From contig JARKOU010000212.1 of assembly GCA_029975645.1 (NCBI GenBank), forward strand, positions 1 through 32,113: a stretch of DNA of 32,113 nt, written 5' to 3'. Both the position numbers and the translations under genes were made by a program. The notes under the pieces are model-generated. The model made no database searches. It saw only the letters and a program-made list of their open reading frames with translations, and was not told the origin of the DNA. This document shows positions 24,094 to 32,113 of this stretch, one piece after another. This stretch comes from Actinomycetales bacterium. GTDB taxonomy: Bacteria > Actinomycetota > Actinomycetes > Actinomycetales > JAHECE01. How positions within the stretch are numbered: position 1 is the stretch's first letter; each line of letters opens with the position of its first letter.

Positions 24094-24480
24094 CGGATGA
24101 GTCGGCCGATACGCCGGGTTCTGTCCCGGTGCTCGCGCACCGGTGGCGGCCATCCATCTACGACGTACGTTGCCGCACGCCTCCAGCGGCCTACCCGGGA
24201 GCTCGGGCGGGCCGCCCTCGAACGCTCCCTGTCTGGCCTTGCTCCGGGTGGGGTTTGCCGAGCCGCACCGGTCACCCGGTGCGCTGGTGGTCTCTTGCAC
24301 CACCGTTTCACCCTTGCCGGCCCTGGCGAACCAGAGCAGGCGGTCTGCTTTCTGTGGCACTGTCCCGCGGGTCACCCCGGGTGGGCGTTACCCACCACCC
24401 TGCCCTACGGAGCCCGGACGTTCCTCGGCGGGTCAGGTCCGAAGACCCGCCCGACGCGACCGCCTGGCCGACTCATCCGC
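24094..24480 (-). ncRNA. rnpB: RNase P RNA (type A)
   Basis: The RNA component of ribonuclease P cuts the 5' leader off tRNA precursors. On the minus strand the about 387-nt sequence begins GCGGATGAGTCGGCC and ends with its complement GGCCGACTCATCCGC, the terminal helix P1. It contains the hallmark conserved parts: GAGGAACGTCCGGGCTCC (P3-P4 side), the ACAGTGCCACAGAAAGCAGA stretch, GGTGAAACGGTG and the closing AGAACCCGGCGTATCGGCC. The last of these includes the second strand of P4, and GGTGGGTAACGCCCACC fits an actinobacterial stem. It lies 68 nt after the RNase H-phosphatase gene on the same strand, with its own likely promoter. Confidence 0.96.
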
Positions 24481-24486
24481 GCACCC

Positions 24487-24492
24487 AGGGTA
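24487..24492 (-). promoter_or_regulatory. Candidate -10 box of rnpB
   Basis: On the minus strand TACCCT is followed 6 nt later by the first base of the RNase P RNA at 24480, exactly the spacing expected for a transcript starting there. No -35 box is evident. Confidence 0.5.
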
Positions 24493-24498
24493 CGCGGT

Positions 24499-24525
24499 CG
24501 AGCCTCCCGGCGCCTACCGGGCTCG
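24499..24525 (-). terminator. Hairpin between RNase H-phosphatase gene and rnpB
   Basis: CGAG pairs with CTCG and CCCGG with CCGGG around a 6-nt loop, with a 3-nt bulge on one side. It lies 23 nt after the upstream stop codon and before the rnpB -10 box. It could end the upstream operon. Confidence 0.4.
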
Positions 24526-24548
24526 GTGCCGCCGGCCCGATCGGGCGT

Positions 24549-25814
24549 TCACAGGTCGCTCGGGCAGCCCAGGGCCGTCACCTCGTGGCCGTCGGACCAC
24601 AGTCGAAGGATGGTCAACGACGCGGGCGGCACCCGTAGGCCGGACCAGGCACTCGGCGCCATCCCGGTGACCGAGCCGATACCGGCCCGGACCGCGATCG
24701 TGTGGGTCGAGACGGCGACGGTCCGGCCCGCGTGCCGATGCGCGAGGTGGACGATGCCCCGGCGCACCCGCTCGGCGACGTCCCTCATGGACTCCCCACC
24801 CACCGCGCGCTCGGCCGGGTCCGCGTACCACCGGTGGAGGGCACCCGGCCAGCGCTCCTCGATCTCCGCCGCGGTCAGTCCCTCCCACTCGCCGAACCGG
24901 CATTCGGCGAACGCGTCGTCGATCTCCACGCGTACGCCGACCCGGCGCCCGATGGCGCCGGCCGTCTGGTGGGCCCGCAGCATCGAGGACGAGAACACGG
25001 CACTCACCGGCGGGAGGTCCGGCCAGGCGTCGCGCCCGATCCGCCGCACCAGGTCGGCGGCGCGCGCCGCCTCGGTCCTGCCCCGGGCGTTGAGGCTCGC
25101 ACCGGGGCCGTCTCCCCCGGCGAAGGCGCGCGCCGCCGTCATGTCGGTCTGCCCGTGCCGCACGAGCACCACCGTGAGCGGCTCACCCGCGCCGAATCGC
25201 ATGGTCGCTCCGAGCGCGCGCGGGGGTGCCGGATGCTCGCCGGTGGAGCCGCTCTCCCCCGTCGGACCGGGCGACGACGGCGCCCGCCCGCCACCGCCGG
25301 GCACCGCCTCCGCCGGGCGAGCCGCGTCGCCACCCGCTGCCGCCGCCGGCCTATCCCGCACCACTGCGAGTCGATGGTCCATCGCCTCGTTCGCGAGGGC
25401 GTCGGCGGCACCGTTCTGGCTCCTGGGGACCCAGGTGTACCGGACCTGGGCCGGCGGGAAGGCCGCGCGAGCCTCCGCGGCCAGCCGGCGCATCTGCTCG
25501 TGCTTGATCTGCCAGCGCCCGGACATCTGCTCGACGAGCAGCTTCGAGTCCGCCCGCACCTCGACGAGCGCGTCCGGATCGATCTCCCGGGCAGCCCTGA
25601 GCCCGGCCACCAGCCCCGAGTACTCAGCGACGTTGTTGGTCGTGATGCCGAGGAAGTCCGCGCGCTCGGCGAGGACCGCGCCGTTTGCGTCGCGCACCAC
25701 CGCCCCGTAGCCGGCCGGCCCCGGGTTGCCGCGCGCACCGCCGTCGGTCTCGATCACGAGCCGCCGACGCCCGGCGTCCGCGCCGCCGTGCCGCGCGGAG
25801 GTCGCGGGGGTCAT
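24549..25814 (-). CDS. Bifunctional RNase HI / histidine phosphatase fusion
   Basis: This 421-residue protein has two enzyme domains. Residues about 17-150 form an RNase HI that cuts RNA in RNA-DNA hybrids, with the four acidic catalytic residues D24 (ETDGGARGNPGP), E65 (NNVAEYSGL), D89 (RADSKL) and D138 (AADALANEA). A Gly/Pro-rich linker (about 155-205) leads to a CobC-like phosphoglycerate-mutase-family domain with LVRHGQTD (R219-H220), FGEWEG and the second catalytic histidine H371 in STHTIAVR. The mycobacterial homologue has RNase H and alpha-ribazole phosphatase activities as I recall. The ATG at 25814 overlaps the stop of the zinc-ribbon gene (ATGA), so it was chosen over upstream codons. 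Confidence 0.95.
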   Translation of the reverse strand: MTPATSARHGGADAGRRRLVIETDGGARGNPGPAGYGAVVRDANGAVLAERADFLGITTNNVAEYSGLVAGLRAAREIDPDALVEVRADSKLLVEQMSGRWQIKHEQMRRLAAEARAAFPPAQVRYTWVPRSQNGAADALANEAMDHRLAVVRDRPAAAAGGDAARPAEAVPGGGGRAPSSPGPTGESGSTGEHPAPPRALGATMRFGAGEPLTVVLVRHGQTDMTAARAFAGGDGPGASLNARGRTEAARAADLVRRIGRDAWPDLPPVSAVFSSSMLRAHQTAGAIGRRVGVRVEIDDAFAECRFGEWEGLTAAEIEERWPGALHRWYADPAERAVGGESMRDVAERVRRGIVHLAHRHAGRTVAVSTHTIAVRAGIGSVTGMAPSAWSGLRVPPASLTILRLWSDGHEVTALGCPSDL

Positions 25815-26563
25815 GCCGCGGGTCCGCCCGGAGCCGGGATCCGGACGAGGATGCGCCCGCACTCCTCGCACCGCACCACCTCGTCGGGGGCCGCGGACCG
25901 GATCCGGGCGAGGTCGATCGGGTTGAGCTCCAGTCGACAGCCCTCGCACCGGGTGCCGCGCAGGGCCGCGGCGCCCAGCCCCCCGGACTGGGCACGGATG
26001 CGCTCGTAGAGGGTCACGAGCCCGGCGTCGAGGCCCTCCACCGCCGTCTCGCGCTCACCTGCCACCGTCGCCGCATCCCGGTCGATCTCCGAGAGGGCCG
26101 CCTCGGCCTGTTCCGCCAAGGCCCCCTCCCGCGCCACGAGTTCGTCCCGCAGCCGCGCCGCCGCGCCCATGGCCTCCTCGGCCGCCTCCAGGCGCTCCAT
26201 CACCTCGAGCTCCACCTCCTCGAGGACCCCCTGGCGCCGCGCCAGGCTCTCCAACTCGTGCTGGAGGGCCTCGAGGTCGCGGGGCGAACCGGCTCCGGCG
26301 TCGAGCCGGGCGCGGTCCCGTGCCGCACGGACGCGCACCTGCTCGACGTCCGCCTCGGCCTTGGCGACCTCCCGCCGGAGGTCCGAGACGAGGGTCCGAG
26401 CGACGACGACGTCGCGCGCGGCTCCCGCCAGGCGCTCCCGGAGCGCGGCGAGGTCCACCAGCACGGGCAGGCTCCGGCGCTTGTGGGCCAGTTGGGCGGT
26501 GCGGGTGTCCAGGGCCTGGACGTCGAGGAGTCGCCTCTGATCGGCCTCGGGTGCTGTGCTCAC
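25811..26563 (-). CDS. Zinc-ribbon coiled-coil protein (C4-type, DUF164-like)
   Basis: The 250-residue protein is a long antiparallel coiled coil (about 5-190, dense in Ala, Glu, Arg and Leu) closed by a C4 zinc ribbon with RCEGC (C206/C209) and RCEEC (C232/C235). Bacterial proteins of this design are small, cytoplasmic and probably bind nucleic acid or ribosome-associated factors; the exact role is unknown. The GTG at 26563 has GGAGAG about 7 nt upstream and overlaps the Nif3-like stop (GTGA). Its own stop overlaps the next start (ATGA), so three genes are tightly coupled. This trio order is common in actinobacteria. Confidence 0.92.
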   Translation of the reverse strand: MSTAPEADQRRLLDVQALDTRTAQLAHKRRSLPVLVDLAALRERLAGAARDVVVARTLVSDLRREVAKAEADVEQVRVRAARDRARLDAGAGSPRDLEALQHELESLARRQGVLEEVELEVMERLEAAEEAMGAAARLRDELVAREGALAEQAEAALSEIDRDAATVAGERETAVEGLDAGLVTLYERIRAQSGGLGAAALRGTRCEGCRLELNPIDLARIRSAAPDEVVRCEECGRILVRIPAPGGPAA

Positions 26564-27753
26564 GGACGCTCTCCAGGGGAAGACAGGGCGGCGTGGGGTG
26601 CGGCCGCCGTCGGGGATCGATCGAATCGGGCGGTCCAGGGATCCGTCACGAGGGTGCTGACGCGCGTCCGGACGCCTGCCCCGGCTGCGGCGACGTCCGC
26701 CTCCAGGGCGGCTGCGGCGTGGCGCAGCCACGGCCACTCGCTGGCCCAGTGCGCGACGTCGACGAGGTAGGGCCGGGCGTTCCGGACTGCCTCCCGCGCC
26801 TCCGAGGTCGGGTGGTGCCGGAGATCCGCGGTGAGGTACACGTCGACGCCGGAGCCGCGCACCACGGAGAGGAACGAGTCGCCGCTCCCCCCGCAGACCG
26901 CGACCGTGCGGACGGGTGCCCCGAGGTCCCCCGACACCCGGACGCCCTGCGCCGTGGCCGGGAGAGCGTCCACGACGCGACGCGCGAATGCTTCGAGCGT
27001 GAGCGGCTCGGGAAGGTCGCCGATGCGTCCGGCGCCGGTGGGCGACGCCGTCGGCGCCATCTCGGCGAGCGTGAAGGCCGGCTCCTCGTAGGGGTGGGCG
27101 GCGCGCAACGCCCGGACGACGTCGTCGCGCCGCCCGCGGGGCAGGACCATCTCGATCCGGGTCTCGCTCACGTGGGTCAGCTCGCCGACCTCACCGACCG
27201 TCGGGTGAGCGCCGAGACCCGGGAGGAACTGGCCGCTCCCGTCGACGGTCCACGCGCAGCTCGAGTAGTCACCCAGAGCGCCGGCGCCCGCCGCGGCGAG
27301 CGCCTCGACCAGGCCCGCCGCCCCGCCCACGGGCACGTAGGTGACCAGGGCGTCCAGCGCGGGAGTCGGTGCTGGCACCAGCGGGCGGGTCCCGGTCAGC
27401 CCGACGGCGCGAGCCAGGGCCTCCGCAACGCCGCCCCTCGCCGCATCCGCGTTCGTGTGCGCCGTGTAGAGAGCGCACCCGCCTCGCATCAAGGCGTGGA
27501 TCACCCGGCCCTTCGCGCCGGTCGCCGCGATCGAGTGGACCGGCCTCAGCAGGAGCGGGTGATGGCTCACCAGCAGGTCGGCGCCCCAGTCGAGGGCTCC
27601 CTGGACGGTCGCCTCGACCGGGTCCACCGCGAGCATGACGCGGGAGACCTCCTGGTCCGGATCACCCACCACCAGGCCAACCGCGTCCCACGACTCGGCC
27701 AGCTCCGGCGGGTAGCGCCGCTCGAGGATTCGGACGATCTCGGCGAGACGCAT
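26560..27753 (-). CDS. Nif3-like dinuclear metal-centre protein
   Basis: This 397-residue protein belongs to the Nif3/YqfO (DUF34) family, toroidal hexamers with a two-metal site; the reaction is unresolved, and a GTP cyclohydrolase I type 2 label is often carried over by annotation. Metal-site segments are visible: LLVSHHPLLL (H64, H65), TAHTNAD (H99, D103) and near the end VDVAHWASEWP (His and Glu). Residues about 135-255 carry the inserted CutA-like domain typical of the long Gram-positive version, with RIEMVLPRGRRDDVVRALRAAHPYEEPA in two parts. I used the ATG at 27753; GTG codons at 27756 and 27762 are in frame and equally possible. It begins 19 bp after the XRE gene. Confidence 0.92.
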   Translation of the reverse strand: MRLAEIVRILERRYPPELAESWDAVGLVVGDPDQEVSRVMLAVDPVEATVQGALDWGADLLVSHHPLLLRPVHSIAATGAKGRVIHALMRGGCALYTAHTNADAARGGVAEALARAVGLTGTRPLVPAPTPALDALVTYVPVGGAAGLVEALAAAGAGALGDYSSCAWTVDGSGQFLPGLGAHPTVGEVGELTHVSETRIEMVLPRGRRDDVVRALRAAHPYEEPAFTLAEMAPTASPTGAGRIGDLPEPLTLEAFARRVVDALPATAQGVRVSGDLGAPVRTVAVCGGSGDSFLSVVRGSGVDVYLTADLRHHPTSEAREAVRNARPYLVDVAHWASEWPWLRHAAAALEADVAAAGAGVRTRVSTLVTDPWTARFDRSPTAAAPHAALSSPGERP

Positions 27754-27772
27754 CACGGGCACGAGGCGCAGG

Positions 27773-28153
27773 TTACCGGCCCGGTGCGCGTGGGGCCCGC
27801 CTCGTCCCGGACCGCCTCGTCCCGGCTCGTTCGGTCCCGGCCCTTTCGGACCCGGCCCGTTCGGCGTCGTCGGCCAACCGGCTCCGCCTGCCGGTCAGCG
27901 CCGCATCGAGCTGGCGCTGGACGCCCTCGCGCCGGACTCGGGTATCGCCCTTCTCCCGGAAGAGCACCTCGACGGGCACGTCGAGGACCTCGGCGATCCG
28001 CGTGGCGCGTTCGGGCAGGCACCCCGGCGACCGGCCGCTGACCAGGTGGGAGACGAAGCTGCGGTGGACGCCGACGGCCTCGGCGAGCATTCCCAGGGAC
28101 ACCTGCTCCTGGTCCATGAGGGCACGGAGGCACTGCGCTGATCGCAGTTCCAC
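27773..28153 (-). CDS. XRE-family helix-turn-helix regulator with repeat tail
   Basis: This 126-residue DNA-binding protein has a lambda-repressor-type helix-turn-helix (about 17-60): VSLGMLAEAVGVHRSFVSHL and IAEVLDVPVEVLF. The C-terminus is a low-complexity basic tail made of five-residue units related to ERAGT (about 98-119), after which it ends in arginine-proline residues. The GTG at 28153 has GGGAGG 8 nt upstream and was preferred to the GTG at 28162, which would overlap that site. It starts the minus-strand gene series and lies 19 bp before the Nif3-like gene. Similar single-domain regulators occur in mobile elements, but no integrase is seen. Its target is unknown; a palindrome 26 bp upstream (28180-28193) could be its own operator. 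Confidence 0.82.
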   Translation of the reverse strand: MELRSAQCLRALMDQEQVSLGMLAEAVGVHRSFVSHLVSGRSPGCLPERATRIAEVLDVPVEVLFREKGDTRVRREGVQRQLDAALTGRRSRLADDAERAGSERAGTERAGTRRSGTRRAPRAPGR

Positions 28154-28534
28154 GGCGCCCACCTCCCGAGAGGATCGGCAGGGGCGAGCCCCTCCCGGGA
28201 TGCGACCCTGCCCGGGTAGACACCACGGAATCCAGCACCGCGCATCTCCCCGTCGCAGCGACTAGACAGCCGTGTGCCGACATCGGGTTCCGCGGGAAGA
28301 ACTGCTCTGTGGATGACCGCGGTTGTGGACTCCTGACCCGCGCGACGGAATCCATCGCCACGTCTCGCGGGCTCACCACCTCGTGCGCTCTCGGCGTGTC
28401 GCACGCGCCCGAAACACGGGCTGGTCACTAGGCAGCCGCGACCGAGGATCGCCGGGCCTGCAGGCGCGAGGAGGCCGTCGAACGGATGCGCGCGCTCGCG
28501 CGGCGCCGGGCGTGGGGCTCGCGCGGCGCCCGAG
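28154..28534. other. 381-bp stretch between XRE gene and tRNA-Val
   Basis: No gene is supported. It holds the perfect palindrome AGGGGC-GA-GCCCCT (28180-28193), two CCCGGG sites (28194-28199 and 28211-28216) that can pair around the XRE leader, and a 10-bp direct repeat ACGGAATCCA (28225-28234 and 28345-28354), which may be chance. A TGTGGATGA near 28310 is one base from a DnaA box but stands alone. Confidence 0.4.
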
Positions 28535-28608
28535 TGGGCCCGGAGGGACTCGAACCCCCGACATCCGCGGTGTAAGCGCGGCGCTCTCACCATCTGAGCT
28601 ACGGGCCC
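28535..28608 (-). tRNA. tRNA-Val (anticodon UAC)
   Basis: The 74-nt minus-strand sequence folds as a full cloverleaf: acceptor GGGCCCG/CGGGCCC, D-arm GCTC/GAGC, anticodon stem CCGCG/CGCGG around loop CTTACAC (anticodon TAC), and T-arm with TTCGAGT. The discriminator base is A and CCA is not encoded. The nearby XRE gene raises the question of a tRNA-site insertion, but no repeated 3' end or integrase is present. Confidence 0.95.
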
Positions 28609-28649
28609 GCGAGCCCGCTCAGCCTAGCGTCAGGGGCCGGGGAGGGCGG

Positions 28650-29084
28650 TCAGCGCCCCCGCGCGCGGGCGGCCAGTCGGATGCCCGACCATCCCGGCGC
28701 TGCCGTGATCGCGCTGGTCGCGTGCATGCCCGCGGTGCGGGCTGCTTCCTCGACGTCGCGGGGCACCACATGCCCGGGCCGCCCGGATTTCGGCGTCAGG
28801 ACCCAGATGAGGCCGCCGTCGTCGAGCGCCGCCTGGGCGTCCATGAGGGCGTCGGTCAGGTCCAGGACGTCACCGTCGTCCTCCCGCCACCACAGGATCG
28901 CGCCGTCCGTGACGTCGCCGTACTCCTCGTCGACGAGGGCGCTGCCCGTGACCGCCTCGATGGCCCGCCGAAGGCTGCCATCGACGTCACCGTCGTATCC
29001 GTACTCCTGGATCACCTGTCCCGAGGCGAATCCGAGTGCGTCCGTCCTCGTTGCGCGGCCCTTCGGCCCCGCCGTCGCTCCCAC
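28650..29084 (-). CDS. DUF3052 family protein
   Basis: The 144-residue protein belongs to DUF3052, an actinobacterial family of unknown function usually encoded divergently beside aceE, as here. Seen features are the N-terminal ALGFASGQVIQEYGYDGDVD (16-36), the acidic middle VDEEYGDVTDGAILWWREDDGD and a C-terminal domain resembling ADP-ribose- or nucleotide-binding folds only loosely (LIWVLTPKSGRPGHV). There is no signal peptide or membrane segment. The GTG at 29084 has AAGGA about 8 nt upstream. The 246-bp divergent region to aceE could co-regulate both genes, so a link to pyruvate metabolism is possible but unproven. Confidence 0.9.
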   Translation of the reverse strand: MGATAGPKGRATRTDALGFASGQVIQEYGYDGDVDGSLRRAIEAVTGSALVDEEYGDVTDGAILWWREDDGDVLDLTDALMDAQAALDDGGLIWVLTPKSGRPGHVVPRDVEEAARTAGMHATSAITAAPGWSGIRLAARARGR

Positions 29085-29128
29085 CGTGACGTCCTTCCCT
29101 TCGTGCCCGATCGCTCACTCAATCCTCG

Positions 29129-29134
29129 TATGCT
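29129..29134 (+). promoter_or_regulatory. Candidate -10 box of aceE
   Basis: TATGCT would start a transcript near 29141, giving an aceE leader of about 190 nt. The small ORF at 29165 with its ribosome site would then lie at the 5' end of that leader. A -35 box is not seen. Confidence 0.35.
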
Positions 29135-29164
29135 CCACCTAGCCCACCGCAGGAGGGCACCTTC

Positions 29165-29227
29165 GTGCAACCGCGCCCGCGGTGCGTCCGCGTGTCGCAC
29201 GTCCAGGTCCTGCGTGGGAGGCTGTGA
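29165..29227 (+). CDS. Possible 20-codon upstream ORF in the aceE leader
   Basis: A GTG preceded by AGGAGG at 8 nt (29151-29156) opens 20 codons, ending at TGA 104 bp before aceE. The peptide is basic (many Arg and Val, one Cys) with no family match. The ribosome site is stronger than that of aceE itself, which is why it is listed. It may be a regulatory upstream ORF or a chance feature. Confidence 0.35.
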   Translation: MQPRPRCVRVSHVQVLRGRL

Positions 29228-29330
29228 AGGACCACGGCGGCGCCCGCCGCGCGACAGAATGTGCCGGGCGCACCGCGCCGACGACGACGCTGCGTCACCC
29301 CTCAACGACGCCGGATGAAAGCAGGGTGTT

Positions 29331-32075
29331 GTGTCACCACGAGACGAGTCTGGGCCCCTCATCAACGGTCTGCTCAGCCAGGTGCCCGACTACGACGCCG
29401 AAGAGACGGGGGAATGGCTGGAGTCCCTCGACGGCCTCATCGAGGAGAAGGGCGGCCCGCGCGCCCGTTACATCCTTCTCAGCCTCCTCAAGCGGGCCCG
29501 GGAACGCAACGTCGCCGTGCCCACGTCGATCGCGACGCCCTACGTCAACACGATCGGCGTCCACGAGGAGCCCTACTTCCCCGGTGACGAGGTCGTCGAG
29601 CGCAAGTACCGCCGCCTGATCCGCTGGAACGCCGCGGTGATGGTGACCCGCGCCCAGCGCACGGGCATCGGCGTCGGCGGGCACATCTCGTCCTACGCCT
29701 CCACGGCCACGCTGTACGAAGTGGGTTTCAACCACTTCTTCCGCGGCAAGGACCACCCCGGCGGCGGCGACCAGGTCTACTTCCAGGGGCATGCGGCCCC
29801 CGGCGTCTACTCCCGGGCCTTCCTCGAGGGCCGGCTGTCCGCGCACCAGCTCGACGGCTTCCGGCAGGAGATGTCACACCCCGGCGGCGGCATGCCGTCC
29901 TACCCGCACCCCCGCCTGATGCCCGACTTCTGGGAGTTCCCCACGGTCTCCATGGGACTCGGCCCGGCGTCGGCGATCTACCAGGCCTGGGTGAACAAGT
30001 ACCTGCACAACCGCGGCCTGAAGGACACCTCGGACCAGCAGGTCTGGGCCTTCCTCGGCGACGGCGAGATGGACGAGCCCGAATCGCGCGGCATGCTGCA
30101 GCTCGCGGCGTCGCAGGGCCTGGACAACCTCAACTTCGTGGTGAACTGCAACCTCCAGCGCCTGGACGGCCCGGTCCGCGGCAACGGCAAGATCATCCAG
30201 GAGCTCGAGGCCTTCTTCCGTGGAGCGGGCTGGAACGTCATCAAGGTCGTCTGGGGCCGCGGCTGGGACGTGCTGCTCAACGCGGACAAGGACCGCGCGT
30301 TGGTGAACCTCATGAACACCACGCCGGACGGTGACTTCCAGACCTACCGGGCAGAGTCGGGCGCCTTCATCCGCGAGCACTTCTTCGGGCGGGACCCCCG
30401 GACCAAGGAACTCGTCGCCAAGATGACCGACGACGAGATCTGGCAGCTCAAGCGTGGTGGCCACGACTACCGCAAGGTCTACGCGGCGTACGCGGCGGCG
30501 ACCCAGCACACGGGCCAGCCCACCGTCATCCTCGCGAAGACGATCAAGGGCTACATGCTCGGCCCGTCCTTCGCCGGCCGCATGGCCACCCACCAGATGA
30601 AGAAGTTGAAGGCGGACGACCTCAAGCTGCTCCGCGACTCCCTGCAGATCCCGGTCACGGACGCGCAGATCGACGAGAACCCGTACCTCCCGCCGTACTA
30701 CCACCCGGGTTCGGACGCCCCGGAGATCCAGTACATGCTCGAGCGTCGGCGCGTGCTCGGCGGCTTCGTCCCGGAGCGGCGCAACCGTTACGTCCCGGTC
30801 ACGCTCCCGGGCCCGAAGCCCTACGAGGTGCTGGCCAAGGGTTCCGGCAACCAGGAGGTCGCCACCACGATGGCGCTGGTGCGCCTCTTCAAGGAGTTGA
30901 TGAAGGACAAGGAGTTCGGCCCGCGGATCGTGCCGATCATCCCCGACGAGGCACGGACGTTCGGTCTCGACTCCATCTTCCCGAGCGCGAAGATCTTCAA
31001 CACCCTCGGCCAGCACTACCTGGCCGTGGACCGCGAGTTGATGCTGTCCTACAAGGAGTCCGAGGCCGGGCAGATCCTGCACACCGGCATCAACGAGGCG
31101 GGCTCCGCGGCCGCGTTCCAGGCGGTGGGCACCACCTACGCCACCCAAGGCCAGATGCTCGTGCCGTTCTACATCTTCTACTCGATGTTCGGCTTCCAGC
31201 GCACGGGCGACCAGTTCTGGGCCGCTGGCGACCAGATGACCCGCGGGTTCATCATCGGCGCCACCGCCGGTCGGACCACGCTCACCGGTGAGGGTCTCCA
31301 GCACGCGGACGGGCACTCCCCGCTGCTGGCCGGGACGAACAGCGCCGTGATCACGTACGACCCGGCCTTCGGCTACGAGTTGCGCCACATCGTCCGGGAC
31401 GGCATCCAGCGGATGTACGGCGAGAACGAGAGCCGCGACCAGAACGTCATGTACTACGTGACGGTCTACAACGAGCCGTTCGTCCAGCCGGCCGAGCCCG
31501 CAGACGTGGACGTGGACGGCATCCTCCGCGGCATCCACCTCGTCTCCCCGGTCGACGGCGACGGCCCCCGGGCTCAGCTGCTCGCCTCAGGCGTCGCGGT
31601 GCCGTGGGCGCTCGAGGCGAAGCGGATCCTCGCCGAGGACTGGGGCGTGCGCGCCGCGGTCTGGAGCGTCACGAGTTGGTCCGAGCTGCGTCGCGACGCC
31701 CTCGCCGCCGACCGCGAGGCCTTCGTCCAGCCTGGCGCACCGGGTCGCGTGCCGTACCTCACGGCCAAGCTCCAAGGAGCGGAAGGCCCGTTCGTCGCGA
31801 CCTCCGACTACGACCACCTGGTCCCCGACCAGGTACGCGCGTGGATCCCGGGCGAGTACCTCACGCTGGGTGCCGACGGCTTCGGCTTCTCCGACACCCG
31901 GGCGGCGGCGCGGCGGCACTTCCTCATCGACTCCCACTCGCTCGTCGTGCGCACGCTCCAGGCGCTGGCGCGCCGGGGCGACGTCGAGGAGAACGCCCCG
32001 GCCCGCGCGATCGAGCGGTACCGGCTGCTCGACGTGACCGCAGGCACCACCGGCAACGCCGGCGGCGACGCCTAG
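29331..32075 (+). CDS. aceE: Pyruvate dehydrogenase E1 component, homodimeric (AceE)
   Basis: AceE decarboxylates pyruvate with thiamine diphosphate and hands the acetyl group to a lipoyl arm, so it depends on the lipB/lipA products at the other end of the window. The 914-residue length and the sequence throughout match the homodimeric E1. The diphosphate-binding motif is GDGEMDE (243-249) followed by NCN (272-274). Other conserved segments are [11 protein letters not shown] (114-124), [29 protein letters not shown] (181-209, in two parts) and [12 protein letters not shown] in the third domain. The GTG at 29331 gives the normal [14 protein letters not shown] start with a weak AGGG site. The gene is complete; 38 bp of non-coding sequence remain after it. 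No E2 or E3 gene is present, as is usual for this type. Confidence 0.97.
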   Translation: MSPRDESGPLINGLLSQVPDYDAEETGEWLESLDGLIEEKGGPRARYILLSLLKRARERNVAVPTSIATPYVNTIGVHEEPYFPGDEVVERKYRRLIRWNAAVMVTRAQRTGIGVGGHISSYASTATLYEVGFNHFFRGKDHPGGGDQVYFQGHAAPGVYSRAFLEGRLSAHQLDGFRQEMSHPGGGMPSYPHPRLMPDFWEFPTVSMGLGPASAIYQAWVNKYLHNRGLKDTSDQQVWAFLGDGEMDEPESRGMLQLAASQGLDNLNFVVNCNLQRLDGPVRGNGKIIQELEAFFRGAGWNVIKVVWGRGWDVLLNADKDRALVNLMNTTPDGDFQTYRAESGAFIREHFFGRDPRTKELVAKMTDDEIWQLKRGGHDYRKVYAAYAAATQHTGQPTVILAKTIKGYMLGPSFAGRMATHQMKKLKADDLKLLRDSLQIPVTDAQIDENPYLPPYYHPGSDAPEIQYMLERRRVLGGFVPERRNRYVPVTLPGPKPYEVLAKGSGNQEVATTMALVRLFKELMKDKEFGPRIVPIIPDEARTFGLDSIFPSAKIFNTLGQHYLAVDRELMLSYKESEAGQILHTGINEAGSAAAFQAVGTTYATQGQMLVPFYIFYSMFGFQRTGDQFWAAGDQMTRGFIIGATAGRTTLTGEGLQHADGHSPLLAGTNSAVITYDPAFGYELRHIVRDGIQRMYGENESRDQNVMYYVTVYNEPFVQPAEPADVDVDGILRGIHLVSPVDGDGPRAQLLASGVAVPWALEAKRILAEDWGVRAAVWSVTSWSELRRDALAADREAFVQPGAPGRVPYLTAKLQGAEGPFVATSDYDHLVPDQVRAWIPGEYLTLGADGFGFSDTRAAARRHFLIDSHSLVVRTLQALARRGDVEENAPARAIERYRLLDVTAGTTGNAGGDA

Positions 32076-32113
32076 GACGTCGAACACGAGGGCCCCGTCG
32101 TGCGGACCGCGAT

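Noticed and set aside
24097-25710. 537-residue plus-strand ORF over rnpB and the RNase H gene
   Set aside because: It crosses the RNase P RNA and is antisense to the RNase H-phosphatase gene; no domain is seen.
28310-28330. DnaA-box-like TGTGGATGA and TTGTGGAC
   Set aside because: Only one near match and no cluster, AT-rich region or dnaA gene; not an origin.
28163-28608. Prophage or integrative element at tRNA-Val
   Set aside because: An XRE gene next to a tRNA is suggestive, but there is no integrase, no repeat of the tRNA 3' end in the window and no phage gene.
29874-31538. 554-residue minus-strand ORF opposite aceE
   Set aside because: Antisense frame of aceE with no recognisable domain or ribosome site.

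Overview
This window is a complete, gene-dense piece of a high-GC Gram-positive (actinobacterial) chromosome. The supporting signs are very high G+C with third-position bias, frequent GTG starts, leaderless-type promoters (TANNNT 6-7 nt before the start codon), and actinobacterial marker families: DUF4191, DUF3052, DUF1918/DUF1876, an RNase HI-phosphatase fusion, a GlnA1/GlnE/GlnA2 set and a homodimeric-type AceE. The order lipB-lipA-DUF4191-RDD-glnA ... glnE-glnA2-nadE-panB-map ... rnpB-RNase H-Nif3 ... DUF3052-aceE suggests Micrococcales (Cellulomonas-like relatives). That placement is from memory and is an inference. There is no plasmid, phage, IS or CRISPR signature.

Layout. 44-2905: an MMPL/RND-type exporter divergent from a MarR regulator, with a near-perfect palindrome between them. 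2920-5865: lipoate synthesis (lipB, lipA), a DUF4191 membrane protein and a convergent RDD protein. 5924-12642: nitrogen assimilation. glnA1 lies behind a four-half-site GlnR-type box; a DUF1918-DUF1876 protein follows; glnE and glnA2 run on the minus strand. 12842-15352: cofactor genes nadE and panB. 15381-17875: two tiny minus-strand genes, then map, a metallo-beta-lactamase-fold hydrolase and a small membrane protein. 17841-19277: a DsbD/CcdA-like redox membrane protein carrying its own thioredoxin-like domain. 19446-20717: glutamate/leucine-type dehydrogenase.

20850-23945 looks like a small accessory insert among housekeeping genes: a secreted SGNH hydrolase, a full-length heliorhodopsin, and an unrecognised membrane protein, separated by gene-poor DNA. 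24094-28608 runs on the minus strand: tRNA-Val, an XRE regulator, Nif3-like protein, zinc-ribbon coiled-coil protein and RNase HI-phosphatase in overlapping reading frames, then RNase P RNA. 28650-32075: DUF3052 divergent from aceE, whose leader contains a possible 20-codon upstream ORF.

The most interesting signal is the heliorhodopsin. It keeps the retinal lysine (K254) and counterion glutamate (E120), has no retinal-synthesis gene nearby, and lies on the same 17-kb stretch as two glutamine synthetases, their adenylyltransferase and a glutamate dehydrogenase. The second is the well-spaced GlnR box before glnA1, which together with the adenylylation tyrosine in GlnA1 (absent in GlnA2) outlines two layers of nitrogen control.
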